DNA of 64,000 bases from Ixodes scapularis (lineage: Eukaryota; Arthropoda; Arachnida; Ixodida; Ixodidae): positions 55,308,121-55,372,120 of the forward strand of contig NW_024609880.1 of the NCBI RefSeq assembly GCF_016920785.2, in the 5' to 3' direction. The position numbers and the translations under genes are program-made. Below the pieces are notes generated by a model. It worked only from the letters and a program-made list of their open reading frames with translations, did not search any database and was not told the origin of the DNA. Shown here one piece after another: positions 50,777 to 61,639 of this stretch (positions are counted from its first letter, which is position 1; each line of letters opens with the position of its first letter).

Positions 50777-53700
50777 CTGAAACAGGTACAAGGAGCATTC
50801 GCTTTGAGGGTTGCGCACCGAATAAACACTCAATGGAGATGCACTGCTACAGACTAGTGTGCCAAGTCTTCAGACTGCTTTCAACGGCTCTTTCCACGCG
50901 ACAACGCAAGGCATGTGCTCACTAGCGACCAATCCGTCCAGGAGGCATCCGCCATTAAATTGCGAACGCTCTTTACGGTTCAAGCTGCTCCCGCTTTTAA
51001 GCCTAGGCTTTCTAGTACAGAGGGCTGCAATCAGCCATGCTTGGAAGAAGCCTAGTTTATTCACCGTGGATCGAAAATGCTGCGTGTTTTCCCATCTCCC
51101 CTCTCCCCCCTCCTCCGGCCCCCCCCCCCCCCCCCCCCCAAAGGTCATCCGGGGGATACCCTACACCAGCTGGTTACGATATAGCAGAGGGGAAGGTGGC
51201 GCAAGCTACCGCCCGTTATAAACGGTAGAGACGTTAGCATTCATTCATAGTATGGGCGCCAGTCTGGCAACAAGGGACACAGCAAGGTTTGACTATCGCT
51301 ACACACTCCAACAGCAAGGTGACGGCCCCCAAGTGCCGTACTTTTAAACGCCCTTACGATATACCGCAACAGACTGAACGGAAGCCAATCAATGGGGAAT
51401 TGTAGTAGACCGTTTCCGCAGCTCGCTAAGCACCCGGATAGCGCTCCGTAATCCGCCACAAGACCTTCAACTATGCAGACAAGGCTGGCGGCGCGCATGC
51501 GCAGCTGCGGCATTTTCTTCGGGGACACCGTAGCGGAGGAGAAAAACGATCTACTAGAACTCCCTAATAGCTTGGGGTGTGTCACGTGACCTTCCGGTTG
51601 GCGAGTTCAAGGCGCGGGATTTGAAGTCACATGACACGCGTGGTGTGATGGATTGGCTCGTATCGCTCGTAGCGTCCGTCACAGTACATTACAACAAGAG
51701 TAGAATAATGACCAATTGGAGAAGCTATTAAAGGGCTAGGAAAAGGAAGTTGGTGTTCGGTTTAGATTATCCATCGTGTTCAAAGCCTGCCCACGTTTTC
51801 GCCCCCACACACTGTTTCCTTCGTCCGGGCAATAATTTTGGGCGACTGCTTGCTACGATTATCAGACAGTACGCACCCTCTTTTCCAAAACCTGTGGAAT
51901 GTAACAGCGATCACGGTCAGAAGTACCAGGGCAATGATGACGACGATGACGATAATCTCTGCGTGCAGAAATACAAGATTAATGTATTTCCGCTCCCAAT
52001 TTGTTGGCGAATACTCACGTTTCATTTGGTACTGGCACTTGTTCCCGACGAACCACTCACCGCATCTGCACACAAGGTCGCAAGCCGCAATAAAAGTAGG
52101 ATTAAGAGTAGTCAGAACTTGATATGACAATTCCGTGTCCACGGACCAGACCACGCCGCCCACGAAAACTCTATACACTTAACTCGGGTCACGCGAAGAC
52201 TCACCATTGCTTTCGTTTATAATGCCTTGAAGTACAGTTATGTTCTGAACTAGATGACCTTGTGGTCATCCGCATTACAGTATGCTGAACCACAGCAACA
52301 ACTACTTTAGAAGGTTTTACTTAGTTTTCCCATTACTGTTGCGACCATTGGTCGGCAACTTTAGAGGCATTCGCTCGCATCTGTGGCCTCAAGATCCAAG
52401 GAAGCTAAGAGATTGTGCGAGTATACATGACTTGCACGTGGTGTCATCGCACCATGCTAAAGATCATTCTCACTTGTTCTTGCCGAAACAAAAGTTGGTA
52501 GCGTAAAATGTAGGCTGCAAAAGGTACGTGTTCAGCAGCAAGGCGCCACCACAATGGCAGCTGACGTGACTTCAGTGCAAGCCTTGTATGAATCGATTCG
52601 ACCGAGGGCCACTTCGAAGGAAGCAGAAAATAATGCAAAGCGCAAGTCCGTCTACTTTTTTTTTTTTCTTGCAGGGGTTGTGGTGACGTTAGAACGCCGA
52701 GCTCCGATTGAAGGATAGTGGGTAGACCTCACAGCATGCAAGCTGCCACGAGGTCTACCCACTATCCTTCAATAAGAGCCAATCAGAAGTCCGCGTTCTG
52801 ACGTCACCACAACCCCTGCAAAAGAAGCGGACGAACTTGTGCTCTTCATTGATTTCGCATTACACATTTTCAACATCCATGCGCACACACCTGGTGTGTG
52901 AAAATTAAAGAACTAGTTAGATTGACCCATCGTTCATAGTTTTACTCACTCGCACGTAACGCCGAAGCCGGTACTCTTGCAGGTGCCGTTGTTCTGGCAG
53001 AAGCCTGGTTCACAGATGGCTGAAAGAAGATCAGGGTGCGTTGCAGCGCATTCAGCAAACTTTGTTCGACAGACGCCAGTCATTAAAAGGAGCAACTTAC
53101 AAAAACAAAGTTCTCCAGCGTAGCCTTGGATATCGGGGGATACGTCTTCGTAGCCTGGGAGGCATCGGCACGTCATGTTGAAGGTCCGCTTACGGTAAGT
53201 GCACATCGAATAGGGACTGCAGTAGTTTGAGTCCGCATCTTCACATGGGTTCACCGCTGGAATGTAACATTGCCAGTTGCAATTAAGAAACATTCGAACT
53301 ACCTACACTGGCGCGTCGTACATAGTTCGACGCGACGTACAAATTTCGAGTTTGTAATCAAAAACTACTAACGAATGAGAATGCGCTCATTCGTGGGAAA
53401 AGCTTAAAATGTAAAAAGAGAGTGCAACTCATGTTCGCACTGAAACGCAGTGCACATGCATATACCTGGCGTAATAATCCCGAAAGAAATGAATGCAGCG
53501 AGACAATACGTGAAGTGTGCGCTACATGTTAAATCGTCCAGGGATGCAACTCTTCTGGCATTTGCATGAAACTGTGCCGAGCTTTCCCTGCGAAGTTTTG
53601 GAGCAAATCAAATTATGAATAACGAACGAACGAAATGCGGATGGCAAAGAGCTGATTAAGGTAAAACCACGTGTTAAGGGAAATCAATTAAAAAAAATAA

Positions 53701-56700
53701 AGACGCCTCAAAGGCGAGTATTAAATTATTTCATAACGTAGTGAACATTGGTCATCAACTTTTTCTAAACGCCCATTCACACAGTTGCGTTTGATTACGT
53801 TATGTTGGGATGTAATTGAAAATTACCGCTATATCCGTATTCCTTATATTAGTTTCTACGATTCATGCGAATATCCCGGTAACTTGCGGTCGTATCTCGA
53901 TGCGAATTCCAGTCAAAATGCTTCTGCGCGAATGCAGTCTGGGCTGTTTAGCTCCGTCGAATGCGCTCCTCTAATTGCACAGGCGCGCTGCAGAGAAGCG
54001 ACATTCACAGAGCGGACGTTTTTAAAGAAGCGAGCTTGGCGTTGAATCTACATCTCAACGTAGCTGGCTCACTTCGTCGCTCCTGCTTTCCCAAAGCTAG
54101 ATTTATACACGCTAATTTTATAAAGTTCCTCATTTCCTTGAACTTTTATCTGTTAACAGTCACTGGCATAAGAAGGGGCGAATAAATAACCTCTTATAAC
54201 AAAAATATATTTCACACCGAGCGTGTGATTCACAAACTCTTGATTAATGCTAGCCCGGCTGTAACGAGTTTCAGCTCGTTATAATGTAATTCAACTCATT
54301 AAGAGCCTTTACTGGTCGTCCATCTTTCTGTGCTACGTTGTCAAGGCTATCTTACTTCCCGGGGCTGCTTCGTCTTGCGTTTCATTTGAGAACTCCCGCG
54401 CAAGCATTTTTCTCATCACTAAGAGAACTACGCTAGTCTTGACAACCTAGAGCAAAAAGGTTGACCCCGAGTATAGTTTCCGATTTAGAATTTCCATTAA
54501 ACATGTGGGAGTGGAAGCTACTGCACCATGAATTGAAGGTTTTCAAAAATGGAATCCTTTCAAATGCATCCTTTGTAACTTGCACAGAGAAAATGTGTAG
54601 GGCGGTCTCAAGCGGTAGTGGTTTCGATCCTGATCAGAAATGCAAGGACAATCGCATTTCTCATTTAGGCTAACCGAGTCAGCCATATTCTACTTTTTAC
54701 GAAGTGGTAAAATGGTATCAGAACGCGGCGAATTCTAAGCGCTGAACATCGGCAGTCAAGAGAGAGGAAAATGTGGAGGGAGAAGATGGGTTAGTCGGGC
54801 TCGTTTTGCCGCGACGAGTTAAGTTCCGAGTGCTCGTCATATCCTTATTCTTTTTTTATACAGTGGACGACGCCGGTGAAATTGTGCGAAATAAAGCCAG
54901 AGGAACACTAGATACAGATCTTGCAAGCGACGTTTTCCCGCTTTGTGTCTATCAAAGCGTCGTCAGCAATCTGATCCCATCGGAACCACGCCGTGTCCCG
55001 CCGTTTCGAAGTGGTTGAAACGCATGGGACATTTCCCTCTTGATTATTATATTAACTGTATGAAATTTAGGGAGTAACGAATATGGTTGTTGGCACTGAC
55101 CACGTGCCAACAACAATCCAACAAGAGTCGATAAGTTGTGCGCACAAGTAGGACGCATAGAATCTAAATAAGAAAAAAAAGTGAACCGCTTTGTACACAT
55201 CCCTGCTACTGAAGCTTGCGTGAAAAATTGAGACCGACGTTAATTGTAAGAGGAGTATCCGGGTATCGCAACGTTTTTGAAACGGAAAAAGGTTGTTCCA
55301 CTCACCAATGTCCGCGGCGACGAGTTTTATTCCCGTGATATTGAGAAACGAGCCAGCTGTAGTTCGATTGACCGCAATGCTCCTCTGAAATTGCTCGTGG
55401 AGAGTGGCTGACACGTTGCGGCCAAAACGCGAGGTAAACGACGCCGGAACCACGAGCTTGCTCCTAATCAGCAGGCCAGCTCGGAACCCGGTCACTTTGA
55501 TGTCGGTGACCCAAGTCCACAGCATCGGTGAATGAAGAACCAAGTCCCACATCTGTTACGAAAGAATGAAAGACGGTAGAGTAAATGAGAAAGAAGTTCC
55601 ATCTTCATGCCTGCGATCAGAATTTGCAGACTGACAAGAGTTGTTGCTCATTCACTTAACTCTTACGAGGACCGATATCTAGAACGAGCGAACGAACAAT
55701 ATAACACTTGTGAATTAATCGTCTGAAGTTGCGACTCAGCCGATTCTGTGGGCATATAAATTTACAACTATAGCAGGGCGAGGGGTGCACGAGTCAGGGC
55801 CACTGTGAAACTGCTACCCCACAAGCGTACATGTACTCCAAGCTCCTCCGGGATAACTTTCGGGTGCAAATCAAAGCTACGGGCGCCCTTGCTTTCGCAC
55901 ATCTCGTCATACGTTCGTAATTGGTTTGAACTTATACTTCGTTTTGTGCTTGACGTTAGGCTATTTTCTGCCACATCAGCAATGCTCCAATGCTTTCCGC
56001 TGTGCTCCAACGCCGTCAGAGCTACTCGCACGAGCACGTGACTTCGTTCGAAGTCTCCTTCCCCGAGAAGGCGTTCGAAGAAGAAGCCCCGCGCTTCGTT
56101 TCTCCCAGCATGCTGCAGGGTGCAGCACTGTGGAAAGAACGCTAGTCTTGACAACAACAAAACGTCAATGTTCAGTAGACTATTACGCGAGCTCCCGCAG
56201 CTTTGAGAGCACTAAATGGAGTACACGAAGTATGAAACAGCAGTCACTGCAGGAGGTGCACGTCAAGGGTTACATATATGATACTGTCGGCTTTCAGCAT
56301 TTCAAGAGGAGCACGTATACGACCTGCATGCTTTCGAAAGGAGGTATATCTGCACCTGCTCTATTGAAATGGAAACATTGGCACCTGCTCTATTGAAATG
56401 AGACCACTGGTCCCTTGAGTATATAATATAATGCACAAAAAGGGCATGTTCAACCCGACAGTGCAGAACCCGAGGCTCACACAAAATATTAACCGATGCA
56501 ACGGATCTATTCCCCTTTACGGAGTATGAACTGCGCCGGTGAAAGTGCAAAGTTATCTGGCAATATTTTTTTTGAAGGCTGCTTCAATCAGTTGATTCCC
56601 GATTCCGATCTTTGGCAGGAGCTGGAATAAAGGTTTCCTAGATTACTCACACAAAATCCTATATGTATTTCACGACCGGGAAAGCAGGAGGTTTAAGCTA

Positions 56701-59700
56701 GGAGTTATCGAGCATATAGAAATGGAGCTTCTGTACTCTGCTCCATCATAATGTGAACTACAGTGCAAACTACAAGCGAGGGCGGCATATTTAGAGGGTT
56801 CCATTTGTTGTAGTCTTTGTTGCAGGTCAATTTAAGATTAGGCGGAGTGAATTTCACAGCCATCCGGAAAACCTTAGTCTTTCTGGAGTCATGTAATTTT
56901 TACCTGACATAAGCGTGTAATATCTTTTGGGCTGGGCTTCCATCTGCAGGCTTTGATACTTTCGCACCAACAATTACATGTTTCAGCATATACAGCCTCC
57001 AAACTTTATATCGCGCGAACACCAGATCAGTGTCTTATAGCGGCGTGAAACAGCGAGCCAGCGAGGTTAGGCATGTGCCTTCTGCCACACGCGCGTAGTC
57101 TAGCTGACCTGCTTTTTCACGCCACGATAAGGCACTGATGCAAGGACCAGTCTGCGTTCGCGCAACCTAAAAATACTCGGAGGTTGCGCTTCTCCGTAGA
57201 CTAACATTAACAGATAACAGATTTAAAAATTCACGGTGGAACATGTGCAAAGACTCATGGTTATAGATCCGTTAATTTGGCGGGTATGGCCTTGCACGCC
57301 ACATTCTGCAACAGATACGGGCCCATCACGTGCAATTTTGAGTGAAGCCATGAACGGAAGCTGCAGATCGAAAGAGCGGAGACTGGCGACTGCCCCTATG
57401 GTTGGAACGAAAGTGAAACAGGAAACCAGAGTTACGCTTGGCTTAGTCTTTATTATATAAACTGTTAACGGAGGGTCAGGGTCAAGCAGGCTGCAACAGC
57501 CACTAATAGTCGGCGCGACGTCGAGACAACGCGCTAGGGAACAGCGGTTGCTGGCTGAGGGGTGGTGTTCAAGTCGGAGTCGTATAGCTTCCAGAGCACC
57601 TGGTCGTCAGGTTCGTAGCTCGCAAGAGGAGGAAAGGCCAGGGGCTCGGCTTCTTCCCTTACCAGGTGTTGGCTGGCCGACTCGAAGCGCCGGAATTCCC
57701 CAGACTTCTTGTCAGCCACCTCCTGGACGTAGGACTGGTGGGGCAGTTCCAATGAGGTGATAAGTGGCAGCTTACCTGCGAGCCAGAAACAAAGGAGGAA
57801 GAGAAAAAATGAAAACATGCTTAAAGGAACGCCTGAAGCAAGATTTCGGACATTTACCAGGCTCTATACCCACACGAGAATTCTCCGTACTACGAAAATT
57901 TCGCAAAAATTTTGCGGTGTTGATTTGGTAATATGCGAGACGCGCGCGGACCGCCTTTTATGAAAAGAACGCACTATTTTTAGCAAACCGTTATGTTCTG
58001 CCATAACCTCGGCTATGGCTCTAAGCACCGCACTACCGGAGCCTGTGAAGCATGCTTTTTAAGCGCCCTCCCGGGGGGACACGGTGACCGCAGGGCGCGC
58101 CCTTAAAAGCATGCTTGAAAGGCTCCGGCAGTGTGGTACGCGGAAAACGGTTCGCTGAAAGTTTCTAATACTCGCAAGAACGAAGGAAAGCCGAATAGCC
58201 TTTCGTAAGCGATAATGATGACAGTACGCTATTCGGTTGTTTTATTGTTTTTTTGTTTTTTAGGGGCCCCCTTCCCCTAAGAAAAACAATAAAACAACCG
58301 AATGAAGTGCGATCCTTGTCGCTTACGAAAGGCTATTCGGCTTTCGTTGAGTATTGCTTGGTCTAAATATTTGCTTTTCGGCCCTTTTATGCAAATCAAG
58401 CTTAACGGCAATACCACTATTAGGCTGGATGTGCGAACTCTTTGCTCAAAAATTCACCTCGGCCGCACGAACTCCCTCTCAGCAGCAGCTGCCAAAGGCA
58501 AACCTACAAGCCAGACACAAAGTTCGCTGAGCGCGTCTATTGGGCGTCGGCGACGAAAGTGCGAAGTCATCGTCGGGATAGTCCAATCGGTGCTCTCCGT
58601 GAACTTCGGCCCCAACTTCGTGTTTGACGAGTTTATAAAGACCCTGGACGGCATTGCGCCTCCTGCTAAACCGCAGTCCCCGCGAAATGCACGCAGGGCG
58701 GCGCCTTAGTCGGCAAGATGGGGCCGCGCTAAGAAACGTCCCTGGCCTAGACCAATACCACCTAGAAGACAAGGCCTGCGCATGACGTTTCGTCAGTAGA
58801 TCCCCGACCCGCCCCAAGCGGCAAACACCCCGAAGCTTGACGAGAGTAGGGGCCGCGTCGCAACTACGTCGCATTCATTTGCGGCCGCAGCTGTGTGCGT
58901 GACTGCTGAGCGCGAGCTGATAGCGAGCTTCCAGTGCATTTGCGACGTGCACGCGAACGCTCCCTCGGCCAGGAGCGCGAGCTAGCACGCGCTCCTGGCT
59001 TTGAGACGCGCATTTCTAGCGCGCGCGCTCGTTCTGCGGTAGAACGCTTCGAAGCAGCTACCCGAGGTATAAACAGCGCCCTCGAAAATGGCGTCCAGTG
59101 TCAGCGTCCAGCGTCCAACGAAGGGCTTTTCAGCCCTTCGCGCAGCAGCAAGGCAATTTCGCTCATGCATTCGACGCTTTACGTGAACGTCTAACTTCGT
59201 CGTATGATATTTGCAAGAGACACTCGGCGTGAGCATCTGTTTCATTATCTGTTACACAAACCACTGAAGCAGGCGATGGAGCAGACGATGTAGCAGACGA
59301 TGTCGCTCATCCGGGCTAGCTAGGGGGCGCTGAGGGGATCTACTAGTGATGACGTTTAGAGGAGGAAACGCGCAGGCCTTGTGTTCTAGGTGGTATTGCC
59401 TAGACCCAAAGCCATCAACGTGCGGAGGAAGGTAGCGAAGGTGAAAGCAACTACGCTCGCCAGATTTACGAGGGACGCAAACAAGGATGCATACAAAACA
59501 CAACATAAACATCAACCTAATGAACATTTCTGTAATGTTTAGAACATTTTTCCTTATGTGTTGGTTTTGCGATTGACTGGAACGTAGCAGACGAAATATT
59601 GCCGCACAATGTTTTATGCTACAAACCAAGTGGCCCTCACTCACGTTCGCAGGTGAAAGTTTCGGGATTCCTGACGAAGGCACGTCCGCAGCCGCAGACG

Positions 59701-60553
59701 GTCCTCATACGCCTTGTGATGCAGCGTTCGTTGAGTTCCTTGTAGCAGTACCGGGCTGCCGTGCAGTACCGCTCCTTGCTCATGTCGTAGGCGGGTGCCT
59801 CGGCGGTCGAGGTCACCTCGTCGTCATGATGATCCTTGCGGCTCGATTTCAACGGGACCGCCTCACCGTCGCTCGTGTGGAAGGGTGCGTCCTGGTGCAT
59901 CTGGGAATCCCCGAAGTCGCCCTCGTAGTCTGGCGTACGGGTTCTCAGCTCAGGATGCAAGAAGGCGCGCACGAGTTCAGCAAGAGGATCGTACGCTGAT
60001 CGGTCAGTCGTTGAAGTTTCGACGACGCTTCGAGTCGAGGCGCTTGTCGTTGGGGCAGGAGAAGTTTCGGAGGAGGACCAGGCTCCTGGCACCGAGGACT
60101 GGCCGGCAGAGTCGGCGCCCGAAGTTGAAAACGATGCTGCATCTTCGGCCACCAAGGCGTCTACGGCGGGCATCATGAATTTGCCCGTAGTTTCTTCCGG
60201 TCTTGTTACCTTCGTGGTGAAAGTAGGCGCAGTTTCTGCGGACGGTCGCATAGTCGTTGAGGTTGTGGCGTTTCGGAAGTTCTCGGCTACTGTGACGCTG
60301 TTGTGCGCTGGTGTGGTCGGCAATTTCGGAACAGCTTTCGTGGTTGAACCTCCCTCAGGAACCGAACTAGTTTGCGGTACTGTAAAATTCACGGCTTCGT
60401 GCCTCGCTGAAGGCGTTCCTAGGGCTGCGGCAGACTCTGCATGACATAGAGCTGGAAATAGATGCAAATTATCGTTAACATTCACCTTAAGAACGGCTAA
60501 TAGAAAGTGTACTTACCTTGCAGTACGGTGGCAATGAGGATAACCTGGATCAT
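50572..60553 (-). CDS. mucin-like EGF/SEA single-pass membrane protein (nine exons)
   Basis: Exons in order on the minus strand: 60553-60517, 60451-59645, 57775-57663, 55552-55306, 53256-53101, 53019-52950, 52065-52019, 51958-51892, 50776-50572. All junctions are GT-AG with matching phases; total 1749 nt, 582 residues. Order: signal peptide MIQVILIATVLQALCHA; Ser/Thr/Pro-rich region (about 20-200); EGF-like module with six Cys (about 238-282); linker; SEA-like module (about 330-401); EGF-like (about 404-452); EGF-like ICEPGFCQNNGTC onward (454-490); one membrane helix (494-514); a basic cytoplasmic tail of 68 residues. This is the general layout of membrane mucins and EGF-SEA receptors: a heavily O-glycosylated ectodomain at the cell surface. 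Ligand and role unknown, and I do not recognise the gene. TATAAAAG lies upstream. The use of exon 3 is the least certain step. Confidence 0.75.
50777..51891. other. last intron of the mucin/SEA gene
   Basis: Contains a C run of 19 at about 51120-51138 and, at 51578-51640, a partial palindrome with TCACGTGACCTTCCGGTTGG related to the foldback at 22279-22489. No further exon recognised. Confidence 0.5.
51892..51958 (-). CDS. mucin/SEA gene exon 8: transmembrane helix (67 nt)
   Basis: Residues 493-514: IIVIVVIIALVLLTVIAVTF is a clear membrane helix. Acceptor TTCTGCACGCAG. Donor CAG/GTTTTG is weak but gives the right phase for exon 9. Confidence 0.78.
52019..52065 (-). CDS. mucin/SEA gene exon 7: end of EGF module (47 nt)
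   Basis: Residues 477-492: ECGEWFVGNKCQYQMK supplies the last cysteines of the module begun in exon 6. Acceptor TGTGTGCAG, donor GTGAGT. The following intron is only 60 nt. Confidence 0.85.
52636..52855. mobile_element. ~220 bp foldback MITE
   Basis: CAGGGGTTGTGGTGACGTYA, GAACGC, TTGAAGGATAGTGGGTAGAC is inverted on the right side (GTCTACCCACTATCCTTCAA to CAACCCCTG), with a ~22 bp loop. Outer CAAGTCCGTCTAC and GCGGACGAACTTG also pair. A half copy lies at 10840-10960. Confidence 0.85.
52950..53019 (-). CDS. mucin/SEA gene exon 6: EGF-like module, first part
   Basis: Residues 454-476: ICEPGFCQNNGTCKSTGFGV, then TC. Acceptor CTTCTTTCAG, donor GTGAGT, phase 2. Completed by exon 7. Confidence 0.9.
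53101..53256 (-). CDS. mucin/SEA gene exon 5: EGF-like module
   Basis: Residues 402-453: NPCEDADSNYCSPYSMCTYR, then NMTCRCLPGYEDVSPDIQGY and AGELCF. Six cysteines in EGF spacing. Donor GTAAGT, phase 1. Confidence 0.88.
53257..55305. other. mucin/SEA gene intron 4, nothing firm
   Basis: 2 kb. GGTTTCGATCC near 54620 in an otherwise non-tRNA context could be a SINE relic (weak). No exon or element termini seen. Confidence 0.4.
55306..55552 (-). CDS. mucin/SEA gene exon 4: SEA-like module
   Basis: Residues 320-401. Acceptor with a pyrimidine-rich tract, donor GTGAGT. VTGFRAGLLIRSKLVVPASF, then EQFQRSIAVNRTTAGSFLNI and TGIKLVAADI follow the strand pattern of SEA domains. The auto-cleavage GSVVV-type motif is not visible. 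Confidence 0.75.
55553..57448. other. mucin/SEA gene intron 3, nothing recognised
   Basis: No exon, TIR pair or tandem array seen apart from a short direct repeat (GCACCTGCTCTATTGAAAT at about 56350 and 56381). Confidence 0.45.
57449..57454 (-). terminator. poly(A) signal AATAAA behind the composite exon
   Basis: Canonical hexamer on the minus strand, 80 bp past the TAG of the read-through form. Supports a short transcript. Confidence 0.5.
57534..57775 (-). CDS. mucin/SEA gene exon 3: composite exon, internal or terminal
   Basis: Acceptor GGCTCGCAG at 57778-57776. The frame KLPLITSLELPHQSYVQEVA is open to TAG at 57536-57534. A good donor CTG/GTAAGG at 57663/57662 leaves phase 0, matching the next exon. 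If the donor is not used, the protein ends after 361 residues without a membrane helix, and AATAAA follows at 57454-57449. Both outcomes look usable. Confidence 0.65.
58025..58138. repeat. inverted repeat with CCGGAGCC/GGCTCCGG arms
   Basis: CACCGCACTACCGGAGCCT, AGCATGCTTTTTAAG is inverted as CTTAAAAGCATGCTTGAAAG, GCTCCGGCAGTGTGG. The centre is GC-rich. Intron 2 of the mucin/SEA gene. Confidence 0.75.
58170..58360. repeat. inverted repeat ~190 bp with AATAAAACAACCGAAT arms
   Basis: CGAAGGAAAGCCGAATAGCC, TTTCGTAAGCGA, ATTCGGTTGTTTTATTG is inverted at 58285-58353. Central AGGGGCCCCCTTCCCCT. A second foldback next to the one at 58025-58138; possibly one composite element. Confidence 0.8.
59645..60451 (-). 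CDS. mucin/SEA gene exon 2: Ser/Thr/Pro-rich region and EGF-like module
   Basis: Residues 13-281, 807 nt, acceptor TATTTCCAG and donor GTGAGT. Rich in Thr, Ser, Pro and Ala (for example TTSTTMRPSAETAPTFTTKV), as in O-glycosylated mucins. Ends with an EGF-like six-cysteine module including YCYKELNERC, VCGCGRAFVRNPETFTC. Confidence 0.88.
60517..60553 (-). CDS. mucin/SEA gene exon 1: start and signal peptide
   Basis: ATG at 60553, MIQVILIATVLQ, donor GTAAGT, phase 1. The leader continues into exon 2 (ALCHA), giving a plausible cleavage after CHA. Confidence 0.8.
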
Positions 60554-60642
60554 TGTCGGACTATGTTTTGCAGAGTACCCCAAAACCACTTGCACCCTGC
60601 CCGATACAATAACAAATGTTCGTAAACTGCGAAAGAAGCTGA

Positions 60643-60650
60643 CTTTTATA
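60643..60650 (-). promoter_or_regulatory. TATA box of the mucin/SEA gene
   Basis: TATAAAAG on the minus strand, 90 bp before the ATG at 60553, giving room for a short 5' UTR. Confidence 0.6.
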
Positions 60651-60654
60651 ACGT

Positions 60655-61639
60655 GGTTCAGGATACGCCTTCTTTTCTTCGTCATGTGACGCGATATAAC
60701 ATCTCTTACGTGCCATATATCAAGGCGATCGTTGTAGCATGACGGACACGTTCGTTCGTGTATAGCTAGGTTTACGATAGAGCCCGTAATCTAGATTCAT
60801 GAACACACACACAAAAAAAAAGGTGTAGGTTGTATGGAATATTCTGGCGAACAGATGCGACATCCGACGGTGCCAATCCATCAGCACTAAACGTGCACCG
60901 TCACGGTGATCGTCGTCTTTCTGGGTCTGCTATCATCGACTAAACCAATCCCGCATAAAAAAGAAAAAAAAAAAAAAAAAAAAAAAAAACGCCGGATCGT
61001 GGGGCATTTGCTGTGCGTGATTGACTTAACCACAAATAAAAAACGCAAAAAAAAAAACAAAAAAAAAACGACTAACGCCGTGACATTGCACATATGGCGT
61101 TGCCTGGTTGAGTCCAGTGGACCAGCAACGACGGCTGCGGTCGATTCTTCTTCCGGCACTCGAAGTGAGCGCATAGAGTAATATAGTAAACGTAAAGAGA
61201 AGACACAGGAGCCGATTCGCGGCCCAGATAGTGCGTTTAATACCCTCCGCTACGTGGCGCTTTTCTGCAATTTGGTTAAAATAATTAAAACTCCTTCTGT
61301 GAAAAGTGTTTATTTTTTAAATGGCAATGTTTTAAAATTGTTTAAAATACTTAAAACAACTAAATAGTTTAAATCTAATACGTCACAAATACCACGTGAT
61401 GAATGGCGCCTGCCATGGCCTGCCTGCCTGCACGCCGTCGCCTCTGCATCATTCTGCATGGCCCCTGCTCGTCCCTGTGTCGTTCGTCTGTGCCCTGCGT
61501 GCCGTCCATATGTGCTTTCTGCTGCATCATGTTCGGTCTACCTTGGTCAGGAGACCAAGGTAGAAGGCGAGGAAGACATCGCACTCCTGCTGGCGCCGTT
61601 TTTGCACAGTTTTGAAATTGTATGTTGTTTTTAAGGAGG
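60655..61639. other. intergenic spacer with A-rich tracts
   Basis: Long A runs at 60959-60989 and 61049-61070, and a perfect hairpin CTACCTTGGTC/GACCAAGGTAG with AGGA loop (61538-61563). No gene recognised. Confidence 0.5.

Noticed and set aside
54590..54660. SINE with B-box-like GGTTTCGATCC
   Set aside because: Only the B-box-like string fits; no A box at the right distance and no tail.
55067..55305. Read-through of the SEA exon beyond its donor
   Set aside because: A consensus GTGAGT at 55305 and phase match to the following EGF exon make splicing far more likely.
58302..58709. 135-codon plus frame in intron 2 of the mucin/SEA gene
   Set aside because: Begins inside a palindrome arm, lies opposite to the gene and has no motif or splice partner.
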